Below, in pieces: positions 35,504 to 46,011 of a DNA stretch of 56,268 nucleotides. The translations under genes and the position numbers were made by a program. Below the pieces are notes generated by a model that made no database searches, was not told the origin of the DNA, and saw only the letters and a list, made by a program, of their open reading frames with translations. This stretch comes from Bacteroidales bacterium. GTDB taxonomy: Bacteria; Bacteroidota; Bacteroidia; Bacteroidales; Marinilabiliaceae. The stretch spans positions 1-56,268 of the forward strand of contig JAFPZF010000037.1 of the NCBI GenBank assembly GCA_017417385.1. Reading direction: 5' to 3'. Within the stretch, counting starts at the first letter, position 1; every line of letters starts with the position of its first letter.

Positions 35504-36190
35504 ATGTCTGACATTGCCAAAGCGATAGAAGAGATAAGGGCAGAGTTGCCACAGGGTGTCACGCTGATAGCGGTATCGAAAACACATTCCGCCGACTGCG
35601 TGAGGGAGGCATACGACATAGGCGTACGTGACTTCGGTGAGAACAAAGTGCAGGAGATGGTCCAGAAGGCGGCTGAGCTACCGACGGACATACGGTGGCA
35701 CCTCATCGGACATCTACAGACGAACAAAGTCAAGTACATAGCGCCGTTCGTCTATGCCATACATTCTGTAGACAGTCAGAAACTGGCAGCAGTCATCAAC
35801 AAGGAGGCGCTGAAGGCGCAGCGTAGGATACGCTGCCTACTCCAGGTCCACGTCGCACAGGAGGAGACGAAGACAGGATTCACGCCGGAGGAGCTACTCG
35901 CCTACCTAGAAAGCGGAGAATGGAAGACACTCGCTGGGGTCGAGATAGTCGGCATAATGGCCATGGCGACCAACACCGACGACGAGGCTCAGGTGCTGAA
36001 AGAATTTCAATCCGTCCGCTCGCTTTTCGACGATGTCAAGTTGCGCTACTTCCCGACGGAAGACAGTTTTCGGGAAGTCTGCATGGGCATGTCGGGCGAC
36101 TACAAAATTGCAGTTCAAGCCGGAGCGACCGAGGTGCGCATAGGCACTAAGATCTTCGGAATGAGATATTACCCTCAAAAGGAACAATGA
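35504..36190 (+). CDS. YggS/PLPBP-family pyridoxal-phosphate protein
   Basis: 228 residues from ATG 35504 (a TTG two codons earlier is in frame but less likely). The cofactor lysine is in the string LIAVSKTHSAD; DFGENKVQE, WHLIGHLQTNK and the C-terminal CMGMSGDYKIAV and GATEVRIGTKIFG are family hallmarks. It is a cytoplasmic single-domain PLP carrier that keeps vitamin B6 and amino-acid pools balanced; no catalytic activity is known. It stands alone after the permease operon. Confidence 0.94.
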   Translation: MSDIAKAIEEIRAELPQGVTLIAVSKTHSADCVREAYDIGVRDFGENKVQEMVQKAAELPTDIRWHLIGHLQTNKVKYIAPFVYAIHSVDSQKLAAVINKEALKAQRRIRCLLQVHVAQEETKTGFTPEELLAYLESGEWKTLAGVEIVGIMAMATNTDDEAQVLKEFQSVRSLFDDVKLRYFPTEDSFREVCMGMSGDYKIAVQAGATEVRIGTKIFGMRYYPQKEQ

Positions 36191-36216
36191 ACTCTAAAAC
36201 AAGAAATTAATTAGCT

Positions 36217-37143
36217 ATGAAAATATCAAGGATAGCGTTTGGCACGGCCGTAATGGCACTAATGGCAACTGCCTGCACACGCACACAGCCGACAACGAAC
36301 AGTATCGATGAAGCAATCGGCGAGACGACGACAACGACCGGTCAAGGCGACTCGTCAGAGGAGGACCTCAACAAGTCAAAGACAATTCTCTACACGATGC
36401 CTGCCCCAATAGAGATGGCATCGCTCATCAAGGAGACGGGCGTCAGATTCGACGACCAGCTACTCCACGACCTATCGGCGGCGAACAAGTACAACACGAA
36501 CCTCAAGATGGCGCTGAGCCTCGGGGCGTATGCGACGGACATGAGCGTCAGCGGGATGTTTAGCCAGTCGCAGAAGATGGTCGATTACCTCAAGACGCTG
36601 AAGGACATCACGAGGCGACTCGGCATAGTCCAGATCATGGACGAGAACGCCATCAGGAAGCTCGAGGGCACGAACGTCTCGAAGGACGAGATGCTGAACG
36701 TCATCAGCGAGGTGTATATGAACACCAACCAGTACTTGACAGAGAACAACCGTCGTAACGTCGCGACCATGGTCATGGCTGGCGGCTGGGTCGAGGGTCT
36801 GTACCTAGCGCTCAACCTCATCGACACCAACCATCTGAACAAAGACATCGTCGAGCGCATCATAGCTCAGAAGCTCGCACTCGCTACGATGCAGAACATC
36901 GTCGACAGTGAGAACTCAAAGGGAGAGGACGCCGACCTCACCTACATCTCGGAGAAGATGCAGGAGATCAAAGCCATCTTCGACTACGTCGAGATAGCCA
37001 AAGTCGGGCGAGTATCAGCACTGACGGACCCGGAGACGAAGACGACAGCCATCAAGGCCAACACGTCTGGCGAGCTCAACACAGAGATAGTCAACGCACT
37101 CAAGCAGACCGTCACCAACATCCGCAACGAGTTCGTTAAATAG
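36217..37143 (+). CDS. conserved lipoprotein of unknown function
   Basis: 308 residues. The signal ends in the lipobox-like ALMATAC, followed by a Thr/Ser/Glu-rich linker to about residue 50. The rest is all-helical (for example YTMPAPIEMASLIKETGVRF and MALSLGAYATDMSVSGMF). The opening PAPIEMASLIK resembles a conserved helical lipoprotein I have seen in Bacteroidota, without a known function. It ends at a very strong terminator. Confidence 0.8.
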   Translation: MKISRIAFGTAVMALMATACTRTQPTTNSIDEAIGETTTTTGQGDSSEEDLNKSKTILYTMPAPIEMASLIKETGVRFDDQLLHDLSAANKYNTNLKMALSLGAYATDMSVSGMFSQSQKMVDYLKTLKDITRRLGIVQIMDENAIRKLEGTNVSKDEMLNVISEVYMNTNQYLTENNRRNVATMVMAGGWVEGLYLALNLIDTNHLNKDIVERIIAQKLALATMQNIVDSENSKGEDADLTYISEKMQEIKAIFDYVEIAKVGRVSALTDPETKTTAIKANTSGELNTEIVNALKQTVTNIRNEFVK

Positions 37144-37165
37144 CATTATTCCCCCACCCTATACA

Positions 37166-37205
37166 CAAAACCCTATCCGATAATAACAATTCGGATAGGG
37201 TTTTG
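37166..37205 (+). terminator. strong terminator after the helical lipoprotein
   Basis: CAAAACCCTATCCGA pairs perfectly with TCGGATAGGGTTTTG, fifteen base pairs with a 10-nt loop. The A-run and T-run arms make it likely to work in both directions, though the next gene is co-directional. Confidence 0.85.
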
Positions 37206-37276
37206 TAAATTAAGACAAGATACATAGAAAACGGGCATCAGCCCATCCATAGGCGAAACGGAAAACACTTATCAGA

Positions 37277-39079
37277 ATGGCACAGAAAACCAGGACAGAG
37301 ATAGAAGACACGTACAAGTGGGACCTGACCCCCATCTACCCATCAGTTGAGGAATGGCGTAAGGAGAAAGTAGAGATCTTCAAGAAAATCGACACAGTCC
37401 AGACCTATCAGGGCAGACTCGGGCGCTCGGCAGCCACACTACTCGAGTTTCTCGAATTCGACAGTGAGCTCAACAAGACGTTGACAAAGCTCAGTTGCTA
37501 TGCGTCGCTACTCTCGGACGAGGACGTCAACAACGCCGAGAACATAGCATTGACAAAGGAGATAGAGCAGGTCACCATAGACTTTGCCCAGAAAGCAGCC
37601 TTTGTCAGGCCGGAGCTTGCGTCCATACCGGCAGCGACCTACGCCGCGTTCATGAAAGAGCAGCCGGGACTATCGCAATACAGCATGCTGATCGACAGGA
37701 TACTCAGAATGAGGGCTCACACACTCTCGGACGTCGAGGAGGCGCTGCTTGCGAAGATGAGCATCATGGGAGACACGCCGGGAGACACATTCAACATATT
37801 CTCGGATGCAGAGATGCCGTTCCCGACCATCAAGCTCCAGAGCGGCGAGGAAGTCCTTCTCGACCACTCAGCCTACTCGAAGGTCAGGGCGTCCTCGGTC
37901 AGGGCCGACAGAGAGACAGCGTTCAAGGCGTTCTGGGAGAACTATCGCAAGTTCGAGGGCACCTTTGGTGAGCTGATGAACGGAAACCTGAAACGGGCAG
38001 TCTTCGGCATCAGTGCGAGGAAGTATGACAGCTGTCTTGCGGCGGCGCTCCACTACAATGACATACCAGTGGCAGTATATAAGTCGCTGATTGACAACGT
38101 GCATGCAGCACTGCCGACCTTCCACAGATACCTACGGCTCAAGCAGAGGCTACTAGGAGTCGATCAGCTAAAGTATTCAGACATCTATGCGCCGGCGGTA
38201 GCGACGTCGAACCTCCACTTCACCTACGAAGAGGCCAAGGACCTCGTCCTCGAGGCGCTCAAGCCACTTGGCGAGGACTACGTATCGGTAGTCAGGCGAG
38301 CATTCGCGGAGCGATGGATAGACGCCATGCCGAGCAAGGGCAAAGCGACGGGGGCGTATTCAAACGGCGCAATATATGACGTCCACCCGTACATCCTCAT
38401 GAACTTCAACGAGCTGTATGACGACCTCGGGACCCTCATCCACGAGCTCGGGCACACGATGCACAGCTACCTCTCCAACAAGAATCAGCCGTATGCGACG
38501 TGCGACTACTCCATATTCGTCGCCGAAGTGGCGTCGACATTCAACGAGGCGCTGCTCGACCACCTGATGCTCCAGAAGTTGACAGACAGGGACGAGCGCA
38601 TCACGCTGCTCATGAACATGCTGGACGGCTTCAAGGGGACACTCTTCAGGCAGACACAGTTTGCAGAGTTCCAGCTCCTCATGAGCGAGATGGCAGAGAA
38701 GGGAGAGCCAATCACCGGTCAGAGACTGACAGAGCTGTACGGCTCGATACTCAGGAAGTACTATGGGCACGACGAGGGCGTATGCCACATAGACGGAGTC
38801 GAGAACATCGAGTGGGCCTTCATCCCGCACTTCTACATGGGATTCTACGTCTATCAGTACAGTACGTCCTTCGTAGCATCGCAAGCCCTCTCGGAGATAG
38901 TCCTCAAGGGCGGGAGCGAAGAGCTCAAGCGCTACATCAACTTCCTCTCGGCAGGAGACTCCAAGTATCCTATTACCGAGCTGAAAGAAGCCGGGGTCGA
39001 CATGACGACAAGCGAGCCATTCGAGCAAGCCATGAACAAGATGAACCAGCTCATGGACGAGATCGAAAAGCTAGTCTGA
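37277..39079 (+). CDS. pepF: M3-family oligoendopeptidase F
   Basis: 600 residues, usual length. The zinc motif HELGH is at about 389-393 (in IHELGHTMHSYLS), with the third ligand region VAEVASTFNEALL. It cleaves short peptides in the cytoplasm. Codons are C-ending (ATC, CTC), opposite to + strand genes left of 27 kb. The ABC transporter starts 38 bp after its stop. Confidence 0.96.
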   Translation: MAQKTRTEIEDTYKWDLTPIYPSVEEWRKEKVEIFKKIDTVQTYQGRLGRSAATLLEFLEFDSELNKTLTKLSCYASLLSDEDVNNAENIALTKEIEQVTIDFAQKAAFVRPELASIPAATYAAFMKEQPGLSQYSMLIDRILRMRAHTLSDVEEALLAKMSIMGDTPGDTFNIFSDAEMPFPTIKLQSGEEVLLDHSAYSKVRASSVRADRETAFKAFWENYRKFEGTFGELMNGNLKRAVFGISARKYDSCLAAALHYNDIPVAVYKSLIDNVHAALPTFHRYLRLKQRLLGVDQLKYSDIYAPAVATSNLHFTYEEAKDLVLEALKPLGEDYVSVVRRAFAERWIDAMPSKGKATGAYSNGAIYDVHPYILMNFNELYDDLGTLIHELGHTMHSYLSNKNQPYATCDYSIFVAEVASTFNEALLDHLMLQKLTDRDERITLLMNMLDGFKGTLFRQTQFAEFQLLMSEMAEKGEPITGQRLTELYGSILRKYYGHDEGVCHIDGVENIEWAFIPHFYMGFYVYQYSTSFVASQALSEIVLKGGSEELKRYINFLSAGDSKYPITELKEAGVDMTTSEPFEQAMNKMNQLMDEIEKLV

Positions 39080-39117
39080 CAGAGACAAAACGTAGACAAC
39101 AACAACACAATAAACCT

Positions 39118-40923
39118 ATGGCATTCGTTGGTCGAGGTCAGTTCCTGACCGAGGAAGAGGAACAGAACAAGCCGGTGGTGACGCTCGCTCTCATCAAGAG
39201 AGTGATGAGTTACCTCCGGCCATACTGGAAGCAGATGACACTTGTCCTGCTCGCCATCTCACTCTCGTCCGTCCTCGGGATAGCGCCGTCAGTGCTGACC
39301 GGACGGATAATCGACGAAGGCCTGATAGGGAAGGACTGGTATCTCCTGATAGAGCTAGTGCTGCTGTCGCTCGGCGTCACACTCGGAGCCAACCTCATCG
39401 GGGTACTGGAGAGCTATCTCAACACGTGGATTGCACAGCACATCACGTACGACATGAGGTGCATGATGTACAGGACACTCCAGAGACAGAGCCAGAAGTT
39501 CTTCACCAACAACAATCAGGGTGACATCATCACGCGAATGACGAGCGACATACAGGGCGTCCAGAGGATCATCACAGACACATTCTCGAGCATTCTGTCC
39601 AACACCATCACGCTCATCGTCGCCCTAATCGCCATGTTCCAGATGGACTGGCGTCTTGCGATAGTCGGCATACTTGTCGTCCCGCTGTTCATCATCCCGA
39701 CACGACGGGCGGGCAAGACACGATGGACACTCACACGCGAGGCGCAAGCGGCGTCGGACGAAATCAATGGCATCCTCAACGAGACGCTATCAGTCAGCGG
39801 ACAGCTCCTCGTCAAGCTATTCGGACGTGAGGAGTACGAGTATGAGCGGTATGAGAAAGTCAACAAGAGACAGGTACGGCTGAACATCAAGGAGAACATG
39901 GCGGGACGGTGGTTCAGAGTGTTCCTCTCGACAACGACAAGCGTCGGTCCAATGCTGCTGTATCTCGTCGGTGGATATCTGATCATATTCCGAGCGGAAG
40001 GGCTGTCCGTCGGTGACATCACAGTCTTCGTCGCGCTCCTCTCCAGGATGTACGGGCCAGTCAATCGGCTGCTCAACATACATGTCGACTGGGTGCGCTC
40101 GATGGCAATGTTCACCCGAATCTTCGAGTACTTCGACATGCCATGCGAGATAACCTCGTCGGAGAATCCCGTCGCCATCAGCAAGCCGACTGGCAACGTC
40201 AGATTCGAAAACGTCTCATTCTCGTATGACGAGGAGCGACAGATACTCCACAACATCAGCTTCGACGTGGCAAAGGGCAAGAGCATAGCCATCGTCGGAC
40301 CGTCGGGCTCGGGCAAGAGCACCATCGTCAACCTCATACCACGTCTCTACGACGTAAAGAGTGGCAGAGTCCTAGTCGACAACGTCGACGTGAGAGACAT
40401 AGACCTCCAGCAACTAAGGAGCCTCGTCGGAATCGTCAGCCAAGAGACATATCTCTTCAACGGGACAATCCGCGAGAACCTCCTCTACGCCAATCCCGAG
40501 GCGACTGAGGCCGAGCTCATAGAAGCCTGCAAACGCGCCAACATCTATGACTTCGTCAGCAGCCAGGAGAAAGGACTCGACACGCTCGTCGGCAACAGAG
40601 GGCTGAAGTTGTCAGGCGGCGAGAAACAGCGAATCTCGATAGCACGCGTCATCCTGAAGCGGCCATCAATCCTCATCTTCGACGAGGCGACATCGGCTCT
40701 CGACTCGATATCCGAGAAGAAAATACAGGAGGCGACGGAGCCACTCATCAAGAGCCATACCAGCATACTGATAGCACACCGCCTATCGACAATACTCGCA
40801 GCCGACGAGATACTCGTCGTCAAAGATGGCAGAATAGTCGAGCGTGGCACCCATAAAGAGCTCGTCGGTGCTGGCGGGGTGTACTCGCTACTATACGAGA
40901 CACAGTTCAAAATCGAGAGGTAG
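39118..40923 (+). CDS. ABC exporter, fused membrane and ATPase domains (MsbA-like)
   Basis: 601 residues from ATG 39118. Six membrane helices span about 25-320. The ATPase domain has Walker A GPSGSGKS near 395, signature LSGGEKQR near 498, Walker [10 protein letters not shown] near 518 and the switch His in AHRLS near 554. It should work as a homodimeric half-transporter exporting a lipid, drug or peptide; MsbA-type lipid A export is one option but cannot be decided from sequence. The frame is open far upstream over pepF, but that part is not coding. Confidence 0.93.
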   Translation: MAFVGRGQFLTEEEEQNKPVVTLALIKRVMSYLRPYWKQMTLVLLAISLSSVLGIAPSVLTGRIIDEGLIGKDWYLLIELVLLSLGVTLGANLIGVLESYLNTWIAQHITYDMRCMMYRTLQRQSQKFFTNNNQGDIITRMTSDIQGVQRIITDTFSSILSNTITLIVALIAMFQMDWRLAIVGILVVPLFIIPTRRAGKTRWTLTREAQAASDEINGILNETLSVSGQLLVKLFGREEYEYERYEKVNKRQVRLNIKENMAGRWFRVFLSTTTSVGPMLLYLVGGYLIIFRAEGLSVGDITVFVALLSRMYGPVNRLLNIHVDWVRSMAMFTRIFEYFDMPCEITSSENPVAISKPTGNVRFENVSFSYDEERQILHNISFDVAKGKSIAIVGPSGSGKSTIVNLIPRLYDVKSGRVLVDNVDVRDIDLQQLRSLVGIVSQETYLFNGTIRENLLYANPEATEAELIEACKRANIYDFVSSQEKGLDTLVGNRGLKLSGGEKQRISIARVILKRPSILIFDEATSALDSISEKKIQEATEPLIKSHTSILIAHRLSTILAADEILVVKDGRIVERGTHKELVGAGGVYSLLYETQFKIER

Positions 40924-40955
40924 CCGATTGCCACTTTAAGACTATTTGGCGCGGT

Positions 40956-40989
40956 CGCTTTAAAAAGAAGCGTTTATTTCGTACCTTTG
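40956..40989 (+). promoter_or_regulatory. suf promoter with overlapping inverted repeat
   Basis: TACCTTTG at 40982-40989 matches the -7 consensus, 27 bp before sufB. About 20 bp upstream, CGCTT and AAGCG (40956-40973) form an inverted repeat over the -33 region. It could be the site of an iron or Fe-S responsive regulator; that is inference from position. Confidence 0.45.
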
Positions 40990-41015
40990 TAATCCCAAAG
41001 TCGCAAAAGAGGATT

Positions 41016-42458
41016 ATGGCAGACAACGAGTTTATAGCTGCTAAGGCAGAAGAGACATATAAATATGGGTTCTCGACGGAGATCGAGACCGAGACTATAC
41101 CCCGTGGACTTACAGAGGAGACAGTCAGGCGCATTTCGGCCCTCAAGAACGAGCCGGAGTTCATGCTCGACTTTAGACTGCAAGCCTTCCATCTCCTCTC
41201 GAAGATGCAGCAGCCGCAGTGGGCGCACCTGAAGGTCCCGACAGTCGACCTACAAAGCATCATCTACTATGCGGCGCCAAAAAAGAAAGAGACAATCGGG
41301 AGCCTCGACGAGGTAGATCCCGAGATCCGCAAGACATTTGACAGGCTCGGCATACCGACGAAGGAACAGGAAGCCCTTGCCGGTGTTGCTGTCGATGCAG
41401 TACTCGACTCGACGAGCGTCTCCACGACATTCAGAGAGCGGCTGGCAAAAGACGGCATCATCTTCTGCCCTATCAGTGAGGCAATCCGCAGCTACCCAGA
41501 GCTCATCAAGAAATACCTCGGAAAGGTAGTGCCAGCATCGGACAACTACTTTGCAGCGCTCAACTCGGCAGTGTTCTCCGACGGGTCGTTCGTCTATATT
41601 CCCAAGGGCGTCCGTTGCCCGATGGAGCTGAGCACATACTTCCGTATCAACGCTCGTGAGACTGGGCAGTTCGAGAGGACACTTATCGTAGCTGACGAAG
41701 ACTCGTACGTCAGCTATCTCGAAGGCTGTACAGCACCAATGAGAGACGAGAATCAGCTTCATGCCGCTATCGTCGAGATCATCACAGAGGACAGGGCTGA
41801 GGTGAAATACTCGACAGTCCAGAACTGGTATCCGGGCGACAAGAATGGCAAGGGAGGCATCTACAACTTCGTGACCAAGCGTGCGCTGGTACGTGGCGTA
41901 AACTCGAAAGTCAGCTGGACACAGGTAGAGACAGGCTCGGCCATCACATGGAAATACCCGTCATGCGTTCTCTCGGGCGACAACTCAATCGGGGAGTTCT
42001 ACTCCGTCGCTGTCACCAACAACTACCAGCAGGCAGATACCGGGACAAAGATGATACACGTCGGCAAGAACACCCGAAGCACGATAATCTCCAAAGGAAT
42101 CTCGGCTGGACATAGCGAGAACTCGTACCGAGGGCTCGTCAAGGTCGTCCCCAATGCCGATGGTGCAAGGAACTTCTCGCAATGCGACAGCCTACTCTTG
42201 AGCGACACATGCGGAGCACACACGTTCCCGTACGCCGAAGTAGGAAACCCGACGGCGCAGATAGAGCACGAGGCTACGACAAGCAAGATCAGCGAAGACC
42301 AGCTATTCTATTGCAATCAGAGAGGTATCGCCACCGAAGACGCAGTCGGGCTCATCGTCAACGGCTACGCCAAGGAGGTCCTCAACAGACTGCCGATGGA
42401 GTTCGCAATCGAGGCTCAGAAACTATTGCAGATATCTATCGAAAATAGCGTCGGATGA
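41016..42458 (+). CDS. sufB: Fe-S cluster assembly scaffold SufB
   Basis: 480 residues. Family blocks seen are [69 protein letters not shown] and [20 protein letters not shown]. It is the scaffold of the SufBCD complex on which clusters are built in the cytoplasm. It is the first gene of sufBCDS; sufC follows after 50 bp. Confidence 0.97.
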   Translation: MADNEFIAAKAEETYKYGFSTEIETETIPRGLTEETVRRISALKNEPEFMLDFRLQAFHLLSKMQQPQWAHLKVPTVDLQSIIYYAAPKKKETIGSLDEVDPEIRKTFDRLGIPTKEQEALAGVAVDAVLDSTSVSTTFRERLAKDGIIFCPISEAIRSYPELIKKYLGKVVPASDNYFAALNSAVFSDGSFVYIPKGVRCPMELSTYFRINARETGQFERTLIVADEDSYVSYLEGCTAPMRDENQLHAAIVEIITEDRAEVKYSTVQNWYPGDKNGKGGIYNFVTKRALVRGVNSKVSWTQVETGSAITWKYPSCVLSGDNSIGEFYSVAVTNNYQQADTGTKMIHVGKNTRSTIISKGISAGHSENSYRGLVKVVPNADGARNFSQCDSLLLSDTCGAHTFPYAEVGNPTAQIEHEATTSKISEDQLFYCNQRGIATEDAVGLIVNGYAKEVLNRLPMEFAIEAQKLLQISIENSVG

Positions 42459-42508
42459 CATACGGCCACAAATACGTATACTATTCTTCTTCAAAAAATT
42501 CTACACCT

Positions 42509-43261
42509 ATGCTTCACATTGAAAACCTACATGCCTCTGTAGATGGCAAAGAAATACTCCGCGGTATCAACCTGGATATAAAGGCTGGCGAGACACACGC
42601 CATTATGGGACCTAACGGTTCGGGCAAAAGCACGCTCTCAGCCGTTCTCGCTGGAAATCCGGCTTACACAGTCACGAGCGGCACAGCAGTGTTCAATGGC
42701 AAAGACCTCCTCTCGATGAAGCCAGAGGACAGAGCAAATGAAGGACTCTTCCTCTCGTTCCAATACCCGGTAGAGATACCTGGCGTCTCCATGACAAACT
42801 TTTTGAAGGCTGCGGTCAACGGGAAGCGCAAATATCGTGGCGAAGAACCACTCTCAGCGAGCGACTTCCTGAAACTCATGAGGGAGAAGAAGAAAATCGT
42901 CGAGATAGACTCCAACCTCACGAACCGAGCCGTCAACGAGGGCTTCTCGGGTGGAGAAAAGAAAAAGAACGAGATATTCCAGATGGCGATGCTCGAGCCT
43001 TGCATCCGTATTCTCGACGAGACAGACTCGGGACTTGACATCGACGCACTCCGCATCGTCGCCAACGGCGTCACCAAGCTGAAGTCCAAGGACAATGCAA
43101 CAGTCGTCATCACCCACTACCAGCGCCTCCTCGACTATATCGTCCCAGACTATATCCACATCCTCTATCACGGGCGTATAGTGATGACAGGCGACAAGAA
43201 ACTCGCACTCGAGCTCGAGGAGAGAGGTTACGACTGGATAAAAGAGCAATTCAAGGACTAA
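42509..43261 (+). CDS. sufC: Fe-S cluster assembly ATPase SufC
   Basis: 250 residues from ATG 42509 (start MLHIENLHASVDGKEILRG). Walker A GPNGSGKS is near 34, the signature is FSGGEKKKNE near 146 and the Walker B region is IRILDETDSGLD near 167, the SufC-specific form. It powers cluster assembly with SufB and SufD. An upstream in-frame ATG at 42455 overlaps sufB by 4 bp but adds 18 residues not typical for the family, so I prefer the later start. Confidence 0.95.
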   Translation: MLHIENLHASVDGKEILRGINLDIKAGETHAIMGPNGSGKSTLSAVLAGNPAYTVTSGTAVFNGKDLLSMKPEDRANEGLFLSFQYPVEIPGVSMTNFLKAAVNGKRKYRGEEPLSASDFLKLMREKKKIVEIDSNLTNRAVNEGFSGGEKKKNEIFQMAMLEPCIRILDETDSGLDIDALRIVANGVTKLKSKDNATVVITHYQRLLDYIVPDYIHILYHGRIVMTGDKKLALELEERGYDWIKEQFKD

Positions 43262-43266
43262 GACAG

Positions 43267-44346
43267 ATGGAACCTAAGACCATTACCATAAAAGAGATGA
43301 CAGAAGGTGCTCCTCGCGGAGAGTACTATCTGTACTTCGACTTGGCGAAGGCGCTGTCTGTCACAACCGAGGCTTCAACGGCAAAGGTTGTGCTCAACGG
43401 CAGCGCATGTGAGCAAAGTGCCGTCTCTCCAGACTTCACAGACATTGACAATCGCCCAGCCGACACACTATTTCTGCAAAAGCTCGCCGCGTCGGCAGTC
43501 GCAACATACGCAGATGTCGAACTTAGAGAAGGTAGGAACGAGCTCAGCATCTCGGCCGACGAAGCAGACAGTCCTTCTTCACTCCACGTCGCTCGTCTGT
43601 TCATCCACAATTCAGCAACAGCAAGCCATAGCGAGCTCGTCGTCAGAATCAATGCGAGAAATCCACTCCTCCTCGAGACAGTCATCCTCGCCGACATCGA
43701 CAAAAAGACTGATGTCATCATGATACAGGCTGACAAGTCTTCACTCCTCTTGACGACGACAAATGTTGTGTCACGGCGCAACTCGAGGCTCACCTTCAAC
43801 CTTGTCAACCTCTCGCCTTCCTGCAACCGCAATGAGGTTACAGCCTCTCTCGTAGGCGAGAACGCATCAGTTTCCCTCGGTGGTCTCTACTCGGCAGTCA
43901 AGGATTGCAAGGTCGACAACGTGACAACCGTTCGTCATCTCGTCCCTAACTGCGAGAGCCAGCAGCTCTTCAAGGGTATCGCTGATGATAATGGTAACAT
44001 CTCTTTCAGCGGCCTTATCGTCGTAAAGCCAAACGCTCAGAAAACGACAGCAAGCCAGACCAACAGACACTGCATATCCGACAAGTCTGCCAAAGCATAC
44101 TCAAAGCCTCAGCTGGAAATTTATGCCGACGACGTCAAGTGTAGCCATGGTGCTACTACCGGACAGATTGACGAGAGCCAACTGTTCTACATGCAACAAC
44201 GAGGCATTGATGAGAGTGAGGCAAGAAAGCTGTTGACAGCAGCCTTCCTGAGCGAGGTCGCCGACAAGTTCCCGATGAGAGATGTTCGAGACGAAGTCCT
44301 CTCTCTCATCACTGGCATGGATAACGACATTAACGAAGAAGTCTAA
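43267..44346 (+). CDS. sufD: Fe-S cluster assembly protein SufD
   Basis: 359 residues, somewhat short for the family. The N-terminal part is divergent. The C-terminal hallmark is intact: KPQLEIYADDVKCSHGATTG followed by QLFYMQQRGIDESEARKLL. It partners SufB in the scaffold. It starts 5 bp after sufC, and its TAA overlaps the sufS ATG by one base. Confidence 0.93.
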   Translation: MEPKTITIKEMTEGAPRGEYYLYFDLAKALSVTTEASTAKVVLNGSACEQSAVSPDFTDIDNRPADTLFLQKLAASAVATYADVELREGRNELSISADEADSPSSLHVARLFIHNSATASHSELVVRINARNPLLLETVILADIDKKTDVIMIQADKSSLLLTTTNVVSRRNSRLTFNLVNLSPSCNRNEVTASLVGENASVSLGGLYSAVKDCKVDNVTTVRHLVPNCESQQLFKGIADDNGNISFSGLIVVKPNAQKTTASQTNRHCISDKSAKAYSKPQLEIYADDVKCSHGATTGQIDESQLFYMQQRGIDESEARKLLTAAFLSEVADKFPMRDVRDEVLSLITGMDNDINEEV

Positions 44347-45560
44347 TGAATATCGACAATATAAGAAGCCTCTTCCCCATACTCGATGAGACCGTCTACG
44401 GCAAACAGTTAGTTTACTTTGACAACGCTGCGACGACACAAAAACCGACCCCAGTCCTCGATGCCATCAGAGACGTCTACGAGCACAAGAACGCCAACAT
44501 CCATCGTGGCGTTCACCACCTGAGCAATGTCTGCACGGATCTGTACGAGCATGCCCGCACGGTTGTCGCACGTCATATCAACGCATACAGCGACAAGGAG
44601 GTCGTCTTCACTCGCAACACGACGGAAGCTATCAACCTCGTTGCCAACACTCTCGGCAACCAGATCGTCATGCCTGGTGATGAGGTTATCGTCTCCGAGC
44701 TTGAACACCACTCAAATATTGTCCCCTGGCAACTTCTCTGTGCAAGGAAGAACGCCACACTCAAGGTTGTCCACGTCAACGACGACGGCACTCTCGACAT
44801 GGATTCCCTGAAGGACCTTCTCTCACCGAAGACTAAGATTGTCAGCATCGCACACGTCTCCAATGTCATGGGCACTGTCAACGATGTCAAGCAGATTTGC
44901 TTCCTTGCTCACTCCGTTGGCGCTATCGCTGTCATCGATGGCGCACAGAGCATTCCACATCACGCTATAGACGTCCAAGCTATCGGCTGCGACTTCTTTG
45001 CTTTCTCTGGGCATAAGGTCTACGGGCCTCTCGGCAGTGGCGCACTGTGGGGCAAATATGACAATCTCTCTCAGATGCAACCTTGGATGGGGGGCGGAGA
45101 GATGATCGACAAGGTCTCCTTCTCCGGCACTACATTCGCCGAGCCTCCTCTACGCTTCGAGGCTGGCACACCAGATTATGTTGCTGCGATAGGTCTCGCA
45201 AGTGCTATCGAATTTGTCGACTCGATTGGAATAGAAGAGATCGAACGTCATGAGGCCAGACTGCTCCAACACCTTATCTGCGGCCTGAAATCTATCGGAG
45301 ACATACGCTTCATCGGTAATGCCAAAGAGCATTCCGGAGCTGTATCCTTCCTCGTCGGCAACGCCCATCCCTACGACGTCGGCATGATTCTCGACAAGAT
45401 GAGCATCGCTGTTCGCACGGGTCACCATTGCGCTCAGCCTCTTATGGAGCGCATGGGAATAGTCGGGACGGTACGCGCCTCTCTAGCCGTATACAACACA
45501 CTTGAGGAGGTCGATCTCCTGCTCATTGCTGTCGAGAAGGCTAAGATGATGCTCCGCTGA
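44346..45560 (+). CDS. sufS: cysteine desulfurase SufS
   Basis: 404 residues. Class V aminotransferase fold: YFDNAATTQKPTPVLDAI at the start, the cofactor lysine in FFAFSGHKVYGPLGSGALWG near 224, and the catalytic Cys in RTGHHCAQPLMERMG near 362. It takes sulfur from cysteine for cluster assembly. No sufE or sufU gene is visible next to it, so the sulfur acceptor must be encoded elsewhere. It is the last gene of the operon and converges with the minus-strand sugar cluster. Confidence 0.96.
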   Translation: MNIDNIRSLFPILDETVYGKQLVYFDNAATTQKPTPVLDAIRDVYEHKNANIHRGVHHLSNVCTDLYEHARTVVARHINAYSDKEVVFTRNTTEAINLVANTLGNQIVMPGDEVIVSELEHHSNIVPWQLLCARKNATLKVVHVNDDGTLDMDSLKDLLSPKTKIVSIAHVSNVMGTVNDVKQICFLAHSVGAIAVIDGAQSIPHHAIDVQAIGCDFFAFSGHKVYGPLGSGALWGKYDNLSQMQPWMGGGEMIDKVSFSGTTFAEPPLRFEAGTPDYVAAIGLASAIEFVDSIGIEEIERHEARLLQHLICGLKSIGDIRFIGNAKEHSGAVSFLVGNAHPYDVGMILDKMSIAVRTGHHCAQPLMERMGIVGTVRASLAVYNTLEEVDLLLIAVEKAKMMLR

Positions 45561-45602
45561 ATCCAGACATTGACGAGCTAGTCCTCCCCGCTTATCTCAC
45601 CT

Positions 45603-45976
45603 TTAGTCGTACAACCGGAATATACGTTCCATCGGTTGCCACTTCTCGTCACTCCTCGCCTCGGCAGAACATCCTTGAAACTTCGCCACGAAAGCCTCCC
45701 ACTCCGCCTGCCTCGGCAAGGTGGCTTGTCCATTGCCTCTTTCCAGTCGAAATCTATCGGCGTGTCGACTATCATCACGAGACGATTACCTATCATATAT
45801 AGCTCCATCTCGAGTATACCGACCTGACGTATGCCTTCCCGTACTTCTCGCCAGCTATACTCCTCCGAATGCCACTTCCGATACTCCATCATCAACTCGG
45901 GGTCATCACAAATCTCGAGATACTGCACGTACCTCTTCGTCTTCCCGTCACTCAGCTTCTGTACATATCCTTCCAT
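45603..45976 (-). pseudogene. frameshifted sugar mutarotase (RhaM / DUF718 family)
   Basis: The minus-strand frame from 45976 reads as a mutarotase (YVQYLEICDDPELMMEYRKW, EMELYMIGNRLVMIVDT) to the residues EAMDK. Continuing in that frame gives an Arg-rich nonsense tail to 45578. In another frame, from about 45722 down to a TAA at 45603-45605, the expected C-terminus appears: TLPRQAEWEAFVAKF, then EKWQPMERIFRLYD. So a small indel near 45722-45724 splits an otherwise intact gene of about 115 residues. It would interconvert the anomers of L-rhamnose or L-fucose. A sequencing error is possible. It heads the 3' end of the sugar cluster. Confidence 0.8.
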
Positions 45977-46011
45977 ATTGCTCCTCCTAGTTGTTTCTTT
46001 CCCTCTTTACC

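Noticed and set aside
38500-39117. upstream open extension of the ABC exporter frame
   Set aside because: It overlaps pepF in another frame and is low-complexity; the exporter has a proper start at 39118.
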